Origin: Xestospongia muta
Taxonomy: Eukaryota > Porifera > Demospongiae > Haplosclerida > Petrosiidae
Direction of reading: 5' to 3'
NCBI GenBank assembly: GCA_963693285.1
Contig: OY848919.1
Span: forward strand, 9,729,461 to 9,793,460
Length of the DNA: 64,000 nt
The position numbers were made by a program, and so were the translations under genes. This document shows positions 12,931 through 25,500 of this stretch, piece by piece; positions within the stretch are counted from its first letter, which is position 1, and each line of letters starts with the position of its first letter. The notes beneath the pieces were generated by a model. The model was not told the DNA's origin and did not search any database. It worked only from the letters and a program-made list of their open reading frames with translations.

Positions 12931-13540
12931 AAGACATTAGCATACTCTCCACATTCATTGGTAACCTCATCATCTACAGGCTCTGTTGAAAACCAATTTT
13001 ATTATGATTACTATCATTTCAATTGAAAATTATTTACTAGTGGAAGCTGAACATCTATTTTCATTGATGAACCACTACATCCTCTCCTCTTCAAAGCCTG
13101 CCTTTAATTTGAGTTTAAATGAAACTGATGAGTTGGAAGATGAAAAATCAGAACTAGTAACACAATCCATCCAGGTAGAGCAATATGGAAAATAAAAGGA
13201 CAACTTGGTGCAAAAAGAAGGTTTGCTCTTCAATCACAACCATAGCTCTGAATATTGTTTGCTTTTAAAAAAGAAGGTCGAATATCACTGTTACATTTTA
13301 TTAACAGACAAATGATTAGTACTTCGACAAACTTCATCACTATTTACAGCCTGACAACACTCTAATTCACTGTCAGGTCAACTCCACCCTAATAGAGCTG
13401 CAATTGATGGATGCATGCATGCCTCAGCTACACCTGACATTTAACTATACCTGCACCCCACCACACATGCAAGATCAGAAGGTCCTTATGTAAAAGTCTT
13501 CTTGACTTAATTGTCAGATTATTCTCATGGTAAGGTTTTA

Positions 13541-13819
13541 AGGGAGTTCAAAGGTCAATGTTAAAATCTTTCCTCAGCTGAATGTGCAGCTTTCACTTTA
13601 TATGGAGTAATTTTACACCATTTCCAGTTGAGGGTGACAACTAGTGTAAAATTGGGATTTTAAACTAAAAACAATATTATAAACTAGGCTCTAGAGTAGA
13701 ATCAAAGTTGTATTGGTTTAAAGTTGTCCCATGATATACTCTAAGTTGTGTTGGTGTAAAATCGTTGAATAAGTAACTCTAGGTGTAAAATCCTTTTTTG
13801 CACTAAATCTTTAGGACCT
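13541..13819. repeat. Right terminal inverted repeat of copy 1
   Basis: Inverse of the left repeat, with the same spaced GTGTAAAAT/ATTTTACACC motifs. It is about 115 bp shorter than the left arm because of an internal deletion; copies 2 and 3 keep that part, including GTAAACCCCTCAATTAGCC. Confidence 0.65.
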
Positions 13820-15496
13820 TAGCTATATATGTCAGCAAATTTCTTCTCTTCATAATAGGTGAGGATATGAGTCTAGCGGCAAATGCTTCCTCACTAAACT
13901 TTGTTATACGTTCTTGTAGAGCTGAACTGAGTTAAGCATCATTGGTACTGACATTGGAGATCTAGATGATACTGACATTGGAGATCTAGATCAGTCAACA
14001 CTTCTGCTCCTCCCCTCCTAATGAATTTTTGGAACAAGCCAACAATATTACTGGCAATTACTACCTTTGCACTTCTAAGCATGTCTTAAAGCAAATAGGA
14101 CACAATGTGGATTTGCTTTAGTTTTGATAGGGTTAAAGATGTTGTAGATGAGTTAGCAGTGATGGATATAAAGTAATGAAGTATGAGATGAGAAGAACTT
14201 GTTATAATCAATTTGTAATATAAGTTGAGCTAAATGTGATGCTACATGAAGACTGTATATATTAGAGTGAGTATGAACTCACTAATTAAAGTTCTATCAA
14301 AGATATATGCCAATATGTTTCTCTCTTACTCACTCAGTTTAGCTATTCTATCTAGTTGATCTCAGAAGTCTCCTATACAATCAATGGATCGACATCTGGT
14401 GTTTTTTTAAACAATAATGTAGACTATTGGTGAGCTGACTTGTGATGAACAAACATTTGCAATCATCATTGGTCATTGTTTTAGAGAAAAATTAGTTCAG
14501 TTTTGTCTAGTAGTGCTGCAAGAAAATACTCAGCTCACAATGAAAGAATCACATATATTTCAAAACTCATCTCCAATAAACTATCACTGTAAAAATTAAT
14601 ATGTTATTTTAACAACTCATTTGTACTTTATGTAGTTGGACCTTCTTATCTAACAAATTGTCTTCTGCTACTCCTCTTTGCTACTCCTGATTTTTTCTAT
14701 TATTTATATTGTAAAATAATACTTTTACAAGTTTAGCTAGGGACTTACTCAATTTCATCAAAGAGCAACAAACCCTTGAGAGAGGGAGAGTGGACATAAA
14801 GACAGAAAATTTGAAGCAGGTAACAAGAAGGTTAAAGTTCAGGGAAGACATAAAGTAGAGTTGGCAAAGGAGATAGGAGAGAAATGGGATTGTCACTTTA
14901 GTCCTCAGACTAAAATAGTGTTCTATGTTTTTTTGTAAACTTTTAATTTCTCTTGTCTTAATTTTAATATTACTACAAATACAACTTTGTTTATTGAATT
15001 TGTTGTCTGATTTTAATATTTGGCAGAAAATCATTGTCATTCATATTACTATATATGTCCTTACTGTGTATATGTACTTGTTTGTGTATACATAATAGGC
15101 ATAGTAGTTGTTTATATTGTTAATTGCACAAACAGAGGGTGTATGCATTATAAATTGTGAATTTATGGAATTATATACACTGTCTGTCATTCTAATGTTT
15201 TGTATTGAAACTTTGTATTGTCTTGCTTTATTAAATGTATACTTGTCACAAATTTTTTAACTTTTCAAATGAGACCACTCAATAGGAAATCATTCAATCA
15301 AACAAGAATTCAAATAATTCAAAGCTTATTTTTTGGCTGAATTTCTCCAACAGTCACAGTATCTTAATTACTTAGTTAAATAGTTTCTACTAATAAAGCT
15401 TTTGGTCAGTTTAGCAATTGTAAAAGATATTATTTTGCAGGTTACTCTTGAGGAAAAAGATGTTAAGGTCTTTATTAGAATGTCCTCAACAAGAGA
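13820..15496. other. Intergenic spacer between the TIR element and the Penelope-like remnant
   Basis: No gene supported. A 24-bp direct duplication of ACTGACATTGGAGATCTAGA occurs at about 13949-13992 and is single in the other spacers. A minus-strand frame at 14681-15040 has a repetitive Leu/Lys composition and is not conserved as a frame in the equivalents, so it was not called. The rest aligns with 35635-36800 and 55289-56450. Confidence 0.55.
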
Positions 15497-16190
15497 AATG
15501 ATCCCCTATGGGAAAGTATCTGTTTTTTGACCTGATTGTGTCTTGATGATCATTTCTATTTCTCAATAATTGGCCTGTCATCCCTATGTATACTGCTTCA
15601 AGACATTGTTTACAATGGATTAAGTAGAACTGAATAGTAACACTCAACTGAGTATATTACAGATGGATTTAAGATCATGTTTTCTTGTGAAACAAGGCTA
15701 TATGTCAAGCATTTTGACCAACAGTAGAGAAATGTTCCACTCTTACAACATGAGTACAAACAAGCACTTCTGACCAGTTTGTTCTAAATGTTGTTAGGTT
15801 GTTTAAATTAAGGAGTAAGTTCTTCATTAGTCTTAGTTTTATAACACAAATTTGTTGGAATGGAATCTGATCACCCATCTGTATCTGTCTTAATGTCGTG
15901 TCTCTGTTGTGCCCTTTTACATTGAAAATGTACCTTTTAAAGTCCAAATTCTTCTCTCTTTTCATAAGTTACCATTTAGTGTTCATTGCTGACACCATAT
16001 TATGTAAAATGTAATGTATTCAAAGTCATAGTAGTTGTGAGTCAAGGTGAATATATTCAGAGTGATGATGACATTAGATGGTGTAAATGATTCTTTTATT
16101 TCTGAAGTATTGTACTACTCAAGGGCATCATCATGAGGGATGTTTGTGTCAAAATATATGTTAACTCTGTTTTCTATCACATGTGACTAT
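15497..16190 (-). mobile_element. Penelope-like element remnant (RT piece plus GIY-YIG piece)
   Basis: On the minus strand, around 16118-16162, the sequence reads NIYFDTNIPHDDALE, matching the N-I-P-H-x-(D)-G/A-x-E block of Penelope-type reverse transcriptases. Downstream, 15626-15497 reads YLIHCKQCLEAVYIGMTGQ and continues to a GDHFS segment. This is the start of a GIY-YIG endonuclease domain (C-x-x-C, then Y-I-G-x-T) as found at the C-terminus of Penelope-like elements. Frameshifts and stops separate the parts. The GIY-YIG part is absent from the two later spacers. Family assignment rests on motif recognition only. Confidence 0.6.
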
Positions 16191-16404
16191 TTTGGCAGAT
16201 AATGGTGCTTTGAGATTAGAATAGGAATTTATTATTATGCCAATCCCTCTTTAACTTTTTAGTATAGTACATCTTCCCCAGGACAATCAAAGTGCTTGTT
16301 TCAAAATTGTTTGATTGCTAACATAACTCTTTAATATAAGGAATTTTTTTTCAATCAACAACAAAAAGGGAAATCATTATAACTATAAAAAGGTAATGGT
16401 GTAT

Positions 16405-16410
16405 TTTAAT
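16405..16410 (-). terminator. Possible poly(A) signal (ATTAAA) of gene B
   Basis: ATTAAA lies 38 nt past the TGA stop on the minus strand. It is a known weaker variant of AATAAA; no canonical AATAAA was seen closer. The same stretch (GGATTAAAATACACCATTA) is kept after genes C and D. Confidence 0.3.
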
Positions 16411-16447
16411 CCTTATCAGTTATTACAAGTATTAAATATCTGTTGCT

Positions 16448-16554
16448 TCAGTGGATTTTTTTCCAGTGAACAAACACTATTCCAATAAGTATTATGACTA
16501 CACTGACGATCACAATGATATTGTTTGCTTGTGTAATCCTTGGAGTTTCAGGTC
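16448..16554 (-). other. Terminal exon of gene B: transmembrane anchor and KKIH tail
   Basis: This phase-1 exon encodes P-E-T-P-R-I-T-Q-A-N-N, a ~17-residue hydrophobic helix and the short tail HWKKIH before TGA. The C-terminal K-K-x-x pattern equals the di-lysine ER-retrieval signal, which works only on a cytosolic tail. Without a signal peptide the protein would instead be tail-anchored, with this basic tail on the far side of the membrane; that arrangement also fits mitochondrial outer-membrane anchors. Genes C and D end in DWKKIR. Confidence 0.75.
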
Positions 16555-19500
16555 CTGTTAAAGAAAATAAAATAATATTTTGAAACTGTTTTAATCTGTG
16601 ATTTTTAGATGGTAGTAAATATATAGTTATTATGAAATTTTGCTTATCTCACTTTCTCATCCTCTCAAAAACTTTATTCAAAAGACCCAGTGTCTATTTT
16701 AGAATTACACATCAAAACAGTCACTTGCATGTAAGTGACATGCATGTTATTTGACATTAATAAACAAGGACAAAGCTAATTCTTCAGCATTATAGGCATC
16801 TTTAGCATAAAATGAAATGTATGCAGTATAATTGCAAAATGTTCACATATGTTTCTTAAGAGTCTCTTACTTCTTGTTACTAGAAAGTATTAGTCTTTCA
16901 CATTTATTACACAAACTATTCTTTTAATTAATGCTTATTTTTAATAATGGCTATTGAATTCAAGCATATCTTCAATGGGAGCAAAATAGACATTTTCCAC
17001 AAGGATAAGTTTCAAAGTTTTTTGCTCATCATCACCAATGTTACTTGCAGAAATATCATTTCTTTGTGCTAATTACACCAAATAATTTAACATTATACAA
17101 GTACATAACTAAGCCCAATACCTTCAACATCTTCATTAGCAGTTGTTTGAGGATTAGTCACAATGGTTTTATTTATTTGTGTAGTTTCAGATCCTGTTAA
17201 AGAAAAGAAAATAATATTTTGAAACGGTTTTAATTTGTGATTTTTAGATAGTAGTAAATATATAGTTATTATGAAATTTTCCTTATCTCGCTTTCTCATC
17301 CTCTCAAAAATTTAATTCAAAAAACCCAGTGTCTATTTTAGAATTACACATCATAACAGTCACTTGCATGTAAGTGACATGCATGTTATTTGACATTAAT
17401 AAACAAGGACAAAGCTAATTCTTCAGCATTATAGGCATCTTTAGCATAAAATGAAATGTATGCAGTATAATTGCAAAATGTTCACTTATGTTTCTTAAGA
17501 GTTTCTTCTTGTTACTGGAAAGTATTAGCCTTCCACATTTATTACACAAACTATTCTTTTGATTAATGCTTATTTTTAATAATGGCTACTAAATTCAAGT
17601 ATATCTTCAATGGGAGCAAAATGGGCATTTTTCACAGGGATAGGTTTCAAAGATTTATGCCCTTCATCACCAATGTTACTAGCAGAAATACCATTGATTT
17701 GTGTTAATCACACCAAATAATTTAACATTATACAAGTACATAACTAAGCTTAATACCTTTAACGTCTCCATTAGCAGGTGTTTGAGGATTAGTCACAATG
17801 GTTTCAATTACTTGTGTAGTTCCAGGTCCTGTTAAAGAAAATAAAATAATATTTTGAAATAATATTGATGAGATTATGGTAAGAAGACAATGGTTGAAAT
17901 GATAAAATGCTATTTTAAATGTAGGTTTCAAAGTTTTTTGCTCATCATCACCAATGTTACTGGCAGAAATACCATTGCTTTGTGCTAATTACACCAAATA
18001 ATTTAACATTATACAAGTACATAACTAAGCCCAATACCTTTAACGTCTCCATTAGCAGGTGTTTGAGGATTAGTCACAATGGTTTCAATTGCTTGTGTAG
18101 TTCCAGGTCCTGTTAAAGAAAATAAAATAATATTTTGAAATAATATTGATGAGATTATGGTAAGAAGACAATGGTTGAAATGATAAAATGCTATTTTAAA
18201 TGTAGGTTTCAAAGTTTTTTGCTCATCATCACCAATGTTACTGGCAGAAATACCATTGCTTTGTGCTAATTACACCAAGTAATTTAACATTATACAAGTA
18301 CATAACTAAGCCCAATACCTTTAACGTCTCCATTAGCAGGTGTTTGAGGATTAGTCACAATGGTTTCAATTGCTTGTGTAGTTCCAGGTCCTGTTAAAGA
18401 AAATAAAATAATATTTTGAAATAATATTGATGAGATTATGGTAAGAAGACAATGGTTGAAATGATAAAATGCTATTTTAAATGTAGGTTTCAAAGTTTTT
18501 TGCTCATCATCACCAATGTTACTGGCAGAAATACCATTGCTTTGTGCTAATTACACCAAATAATTTAACATTATACAAGTACATAACTAAGCTTAATACC
18601 TTTAACGTCTCCATTAGCAGGTGTTTGAGGATTAGTCACAATGGTTTCAATTGCTTGTGTAGTTCCAGGTCCTGTTAAAGAAAATAAAATAATATTTTGA
18701 AATAATATTGATGAGATTATGGTAAGAAGACAATGGTTGAAATGATAAAATGCTATTTTAAATGTAGGTTTCAAAGTTTTTTGCTCATCATCACCAATGT
18801 TACTGGCAGAAATACCATTGCTTTGTGCTAATTACACCAAATAATTTAACATTATACAAGTACATAACTAAGCCCAATACCTTTAACGTCTCCATTAGCA
18901 GGTGTTTGAGGATTAGTCACAATGGTTTCAATTACTTGTGTAGTTCCAGGTCCTGTTAAAGAAAATAAAATAATATTTTGAAATAATATTGATGAGATTA
19001 TGGTAAGAAGACAATGGTTAAAATGATAAAATGCTATTTTAAATGTAGGTTTCAAAGTTTTTTACTCATCATCACCAATGTTACTGGCAGAAATACCATT
19101 GCTTTGTGCTAATTATACCAAATAATTTAACATTATACAAGTACATAAGTAAGCCCAATACCTTTAATGTCTCCATTAGCAGGTGTTTGAGGATTAGTCA
19201 CAATGGTTTCAATTGCTTGTGTAGTTCCAGGTCCTGTTAAAGAAAATAAAATAATATTTTGAATGATGAGATTATGGTAAGAAGACAATGGTTGAAATGA
19301 TAAAATGCTATTTTAAATGTAGGTTTCAAAGTTTTTTGCTCATCATCACCAATGTTACTGGCAGAAATACCATTGCTTTGTGCTAATTATACCAAATAAT
19401 TTAACATTATACAAGTACATAACTAAGCCCAATACCTTTAACGTCTCCATTAGCAGGTGTTTGAGGATTAGTCACAATGGTTTCAATTGCTTGTGTAGTT

Positions 19501-22500
19501 CCAGGTCCTGTTAAAGAAAATAAAATAATATTTTGAAATAATATTGAAGAGATTATGGTAAAAAGACAATGGTTGAAATGATAAAATGCTATTTTAAATG
19601 TAGGTTTCAAAGTTTTTTGCTCATCATCACCATTGTTACTGGCAGAAATACCATTGTTTTGTGCTAATTATACCAAATAATTTAACATTATACAAGTACA
19701 TAAGTAAGCCCAGTACCTTTAACATTTTCTGAAACAAGCATTTGAGGAGTAGGAAATGTGGGAAATGTATCATGTTCTACATAAACAAAAGTAAGATATC
19801 ATTATATCATAACAATTATATTTACTTGACTGATCTCTGCAATACATGGCTTGTATATCAGGTCTATTAAGAAATCCTTTTATGTCATTTGCTACTGTTA
19901 TACTTTTAAGTGGAGGAGCTGTAATGACCGCTAGAATTTGTTTCCAGGATACCGCACTACATCTCATATCAATCCACACCTGCAGTATCTCCATTAACTT
20001 CTGAGTATCATTGTATGTCATAGTGTACTCTGCATCTTTAATCTTGCCATTAGGTACATCTAGTTGTGAGGCAACTACATTCCATTGGTATTTTATAGGA
20101 TTAAGCAGTGACAAAAGATGACTTCTTTTTGGCTCCTTTTCTGTAAAAAGTTACAAAATTTTATTTGAAAAATAAAATCTAGCATAATTATACTGTGAGA
20201 AATTCATGAAGTATTTCGTTAGCTTATCATATATCATAAGAAATGAGATTAATTTTAACTTTTAATGTAAGCATGCTTTTGGATTATTTAACATGATAAC
20301 TATTGCATATAAATTAGAAGATGATACCTAATATTGACTTGTTTGTGACTTCAATTACAATGTCAGCAGTGAATGAAGATGTAGACAGATGTGACACTAT
20401 AATATATGATACAATTAGATAGTAATGTTACAATCTTGAGAGTACAGGTTCATATATACTAAATTTGTACCTATTTTTGTAATTTTAAGTTTGATTATTT
20501 TACCTTTTTCATCAAATAATTCATAATAAGGTATTGTTATACTTCCTCCATGTTTCATTCCCTCGAATGTTAAAACTAGATCTTTCATTTCATGCTCTTC
20601 TCTTAGCCTGACTTCATAATGAAGGTACAATAGAGCTGAGTCTGGTTGACTTTGATCTACATCATCCTTGCATACCTAAGATACAAATTAGTTAATGAAA
20701 GCTGAAATATATACAAATATTGAAGTGAACAAAAAGATTTTTACCTGGTTTGGTTCAAGGATTGACTTTATAACATAAAATTCACTAGTGCTTGCTTGTA
20801 GTGAAACAATATCAGCATCAGGATTGAAGTAGAAAGAAATAGGGTCTCTCTTCATCCATTCTTGAAAACTTTCATCATTATTTACCCTCTATAAATTTAG
20901 AAAGAAATAAAAATGATCTGTTTTATAAAATGACATGAATATACATTAGATCAATATAAAATTTACAATTGCATGCTAAAACTCTTACCGCTTGAAATGG
21001 TCCCAAACTTTTAGTAATAACAATTTTTATTTGCCAACAAGATTTCATGACACTCTTGTAACATAGTATCATTGTATATCTGCAGATTGGTTGAAAAAAA
21101 TCAGATATTGTGCTGAGACGCAAAGCAATGCCAAATTTAGAGAAATGAGAAACCTTGATAAGACCAGAGTTGTCTTTGATACCAAAATGTTGATCATCAT
21201 CTGAAATCTTAAAACGATTTGGTTGAGACCCATCGCTAGTAATAAAAACTAGCCTTTCACTGTCATTTTGGGACATGACATCAACGTTATGTTGAAGATG
21301 AAGCTCAACTGGTTTTCTAAAGATTCCTGAACTTTGGACTTCATAGACACAGCTAACAAGTTTAACACCTTGAGGAAGCTCAATGTCAGAAGTGTTTGTG
21401 CGATCAATTTGAACTGTGGTGTCAATGTTCTCATTATCTTCCACTGCAAATGGTGGAATGACTAGTTTGACTCCATAGTCTGGCTTCTCAAAGACTTGCT
21501 CTTCATCAAAACAGTCAATGTTCCACCTAAAGAGTTCACTTTTGTCTAAAGTAATGTAAAAGGAGAAAAAAAATTGATGCTTCGCTGTTTGTTATTTATC
21601 ACAGTAGTTGATTACAATTATTTTGACAATTAAGTAATATATGCCATGAACTTTGTCAGCTAACTCTCTTCACACCTAATTGTTATAGAGAACACCAACC
21701 GTTTAATTCGCTTAATTAGTTAATGCCACATAACCACAAAAATTGAATGTGAATTTTTTCCTGCAATACCATTTTTTAAGATTTTGGATGAATGTAACAG
21801 GGTGTACAAGGCAATTATTATTAGAAAATGTTACATGTAATGTATTAAGGCATAGTTACCTCTAACTACCATCAATGTACTGTAATGATCGAAATTAACT
21901 GTCAATTAGTGAAATCAGTTTTGAGGATATTGTAGACAAAGATATCTTATGTATAATTGCTAAACAATATCAAGACATAATTGATTCTGCTACATGATTT
22001 TTACCAATGAAATCCAGTTATATACAAGGACTTAACATTCTGTTGTAAAGACCTATGCCTTATCATTTATATCTGTAACGCTAAAAGCAATGACTTCTCA
22101 ACACATTTCAATAGGTTTTCAAAACCACATATTTGATTTAAACTGCTATTATTTCATGTGTACCAATCTAATCACATATTATATTTAATATAAGCAATGT
22201 TGCAGACTTTTCATTTGCTATTAACACAAAAAAGCTTATTGATGAACTAAAACATCTGTATCATAATTATGACTGTACTTTAGACAAGATCAGAGAGAGT
22301 ATAGCTATTAAATGGATAGCTATTACAAATATGAACTGATATCATAGTATTAATGTTAGATTACACAATCATATTTGTATTGTGTACTGACAATAAATAA
22401 ACAGACTCTAGTAATGACTATTTGAGTAAAAAACAAAAATATATAATACATTGTCACATCAATTAACTGTTAATATACATACTACAGTTCCAAGTCTTCA

Positions 22501-25500
22501 TATCTATCAGATATCATACGACATCTAATTGTCACTGCTATCTTACTCATAAGGAGTGCAATTCTGTATAAAATGATCAAGGAACAAATTTGACTTGTGG
22601 TAGCTTACATGGTAACTTGTTGTTAATTAATTGTAGTTAGATATAATTCTAATTCCAAATAACCATATTCTAATATCAGTCAAACTAAGGGCTGAAAATG
22701 ACATAAGATAACATAATGTACACTTGTGGTTTGTAATACTATGTAGTAGTTTAATAAAATGAATTCTAACAAAGGACCATCATCATTGCTATCTTGCACA
22801 TAATCTACAAGTATACTTTGTTCGTTATCAAGGTTCAATGACCTTGTTATATCAATACTATACATATGCTGTTAATATATGTACAATCAAATATGATAAT
22901 ATAACAATAAATTAAAGAAGATGTTATTACAACTATGTACAAATATAGTTATGATCTATTTAATTATAGCTGAATTAAGAAGGCAGTAGTTTCATAGATA
23001 TTCCTGATTATATACTAGTATCACTTACACTGTATGTACATTTCTATTGTGGTGAAGTACATTACCTTTTTTGGCTTCTTCAATCAAATGTAATATAGTA
23101 GCTCTGTTGTAGTTAAAAGGTTGAACTTTGTCTGCAGCTGTTTCACCTTTATTGTTCTTAATGGTAGTATCAGCTCCATGAGATACTAGTAGTTTTATGC
23201 ATTCCATTCTACCCTCAGCGCATGCACCATGTAATGGTGTGTTACCATCCTGTATAATGAAATAATATCATATATTGTAAACATTGATTGAAAGGTTAAT
23301 TATGTATATATTGATATATTTTAATAAATACAATGATGTTGGTGTTTATTAATAAGTTATTTATTAATTTATATAATAATCATACATAAAACAGTCATGT
23401 ATAATAATGACAACATATTTTATAATGAAGATACTTACATTGTTAATGGCATCCAGTGATGCACCAGACTTTATTAGCACATCAGCTACATTATTGTGGC
23501 CACAGCGAGCAGCAAAGTGAAGGGGAGTATCATTGTGCTACATAAAGTAGATGTCAGTATTTATGATCAATTCGCTTAATAAGATATAGCTACAACTAAT
23601 GGTACATTATAAAGGATAGATAAGATAATGTTTTAAAACTATTCTTTAGAGAAAGGTTGATAATTTATGTGATGTCAGCAGTAGTATTCATGATAACTAG
23701 CTATGATATGTTTGAAAATTAAGATGTTTGTTATATTACGTCACACATCTTTCACCTATAGATTTACAATACAGTCTCATAATACAATACGTGACAGTAA
23801 GTGATTTGCAAAGTACATGCTACATAAAATTTAGATTATTGACAAGTTATAACTAGTATAATACAATAGGTGTATAATAGATAAACTTGATAGGAATTAA
23901 TTATACACAATATCAGGTTTTAAATTAAAAGGAAGACTAATTATTGTCAATATATATCAGGTAACACTATCTATGAGTATTGACATCATTTTGGTACATT
24001 CATTCTATTGTTAAATTTGTTTTACTACACATAACACTATATAAGCAAAAAACATGTTTAAATTTGCAATAAACTGACAAGTGAATGTTAAAATATAGTC
24101 AAGTAGGATATATACCATAATATGTGACCCAATATGAAAAAATCAGTCATTTTGTGAATTTGGTACATTTTCAGTATACGCAAAAACATAATAAAATAAA
24201 AATTTTATGGAAATAAAATTATAATATTTTGTAATATGCATATGACTAAATGAAGAGGTAAAAGGTAAAGAAAGATTTATCCATAACATTTTGAGATACT
24301 GCTAGTTTGTTTTCTTTTTCAACATAATGGTTTTAATTTATCTAATTAATATTGTTACTATTATGAAAAACATAAATAAATTACAATGTTCAAAATGATT
24401 GTCAAACCATGTGATACTACACTGTGAGTAAATAGTGCATTGAGTATTAATAAACAAAACACAATATAACAAGAAATGTCTATCATTGTTAACAATTAAG
24501 ATTAAAGGTGAGGGTGTGGTTACATCTTAACTACATGTGTTAGGAACAGTCACAAATGTCATCATTGGATATATATCATTATTACAATGAATGGTTCAGT
24601 CCACAATGTCAACTCCATAATACCCATTACCATAATGTAAACTGTCATATCCTGTAATCAGTATCAGTATCCTATGAAGATATTATGATTGTTGTCCAGT
24701 AATATTGAGATAATTTGAGTATAGCTAAAACTAATGTGATGTCAGTGGAACACATGAATAGGTAATAGATACTCTCATAGTGTATTAATATAAAAAATTC
24801 TACATAAACCTTTCCAGTAGATTTGTACATAACAGTTACTCTAGTAATACAGACAATCTGTACAATTAAATGATATTGTGATTAAATTCATATTTTGAAT
24901 CAAAATAACAGATTAATTCGTGATTGAATCAATTAATGATAGCTCCTCAATAGATCAAGAAAATAGCAGAGGAGTTATTGGAAAAATTTCATTTGTCAGT
25001 CAGTTTTAAGTAGGTTTATTTATTATTCACAGAATGTATTTGTTGATATATAGTATCAATAATTATTGAGGAAATTATATCATATAAAGAATTTCATGAT
25101 TAGGGAAGTAAGAAAACTTTATTAACAACATGTACTAGCTAGACCCATGACTTAGTGACTCTTATAATTAGTTTTGTCTGATGATAACAATGAAGATAGT
25201 ACAGCATACATTACAAACCACTGGTACGTCATACTTATAGACTGAGTGTTAAAACATTCCTTGTATTGGAAACTATAACTAGACAGAGAAACTTTGTTAC
25301 ATTTTTTCCTTGTTTAATTGTACAGATTGTTACTGTCACTAGAGGAATTGTTATATAACATTCTATGATTGCTTTGCATTATACAACAGGATTAATATAA
25401 AACACTAACCTGATCTAATGCATGTATATTGGACCCATTTTTAATTAGTATTTCTGCTATTTCAGCATTAGATGCTCTGTGTAATGCTGTTGACCCATAC

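Larger units (their letters stand above)
10533..13819 (-). mobile_element. TIR element with RecQ-helicase family remnants, copy 1 (both termini present)
   Basis: The left end reads AGGTCTTGTGGAAGTTAGTG and the right end, reverse-complemented, AGGTCCTAAAGATTTAGTGC. Both run on through AAAAAAG and ATTTTACA into hundreds of bases of matching inverted sequence, so this is a DNA-transposon-like element with long terminal inverted repeats. Inside, on the minus strand, are C-terminal coding pieces shared with copies 2 and 3, but the helicase motifs are missing. 13200-13540 is unrelated to the other copies. It cannot be active as it stands. No target-site duplication was identified with confidence. 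Confidence 0.65.

Noticed and set aside
14681..15040. 119-codon minus-strand frame in the first spacer
   Set aside because: Low-complexity Leu/Lys content, no domain features, and not maintained as one frame in the homologous spacers.
17700..19700. Regular repeats reminiscent of a CRISPR array
   Set aside because: The unit is 281 bp with no short-repeat/variable-spacer pattern, contains a splice-bounded coding exon, and lies inside a eukaryotic intron-exon gene.
22680..22865. 61-codon minus-strand frame conserved in B, C and D (also 42335 and 61989)
   Set aside because: The nearest AG acceptor gives the wrong phase and runs into a stop, and the flanking ankyrin and ZU5 exons already join in frame without it. 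The copies are too similar for conservation to mean selection.
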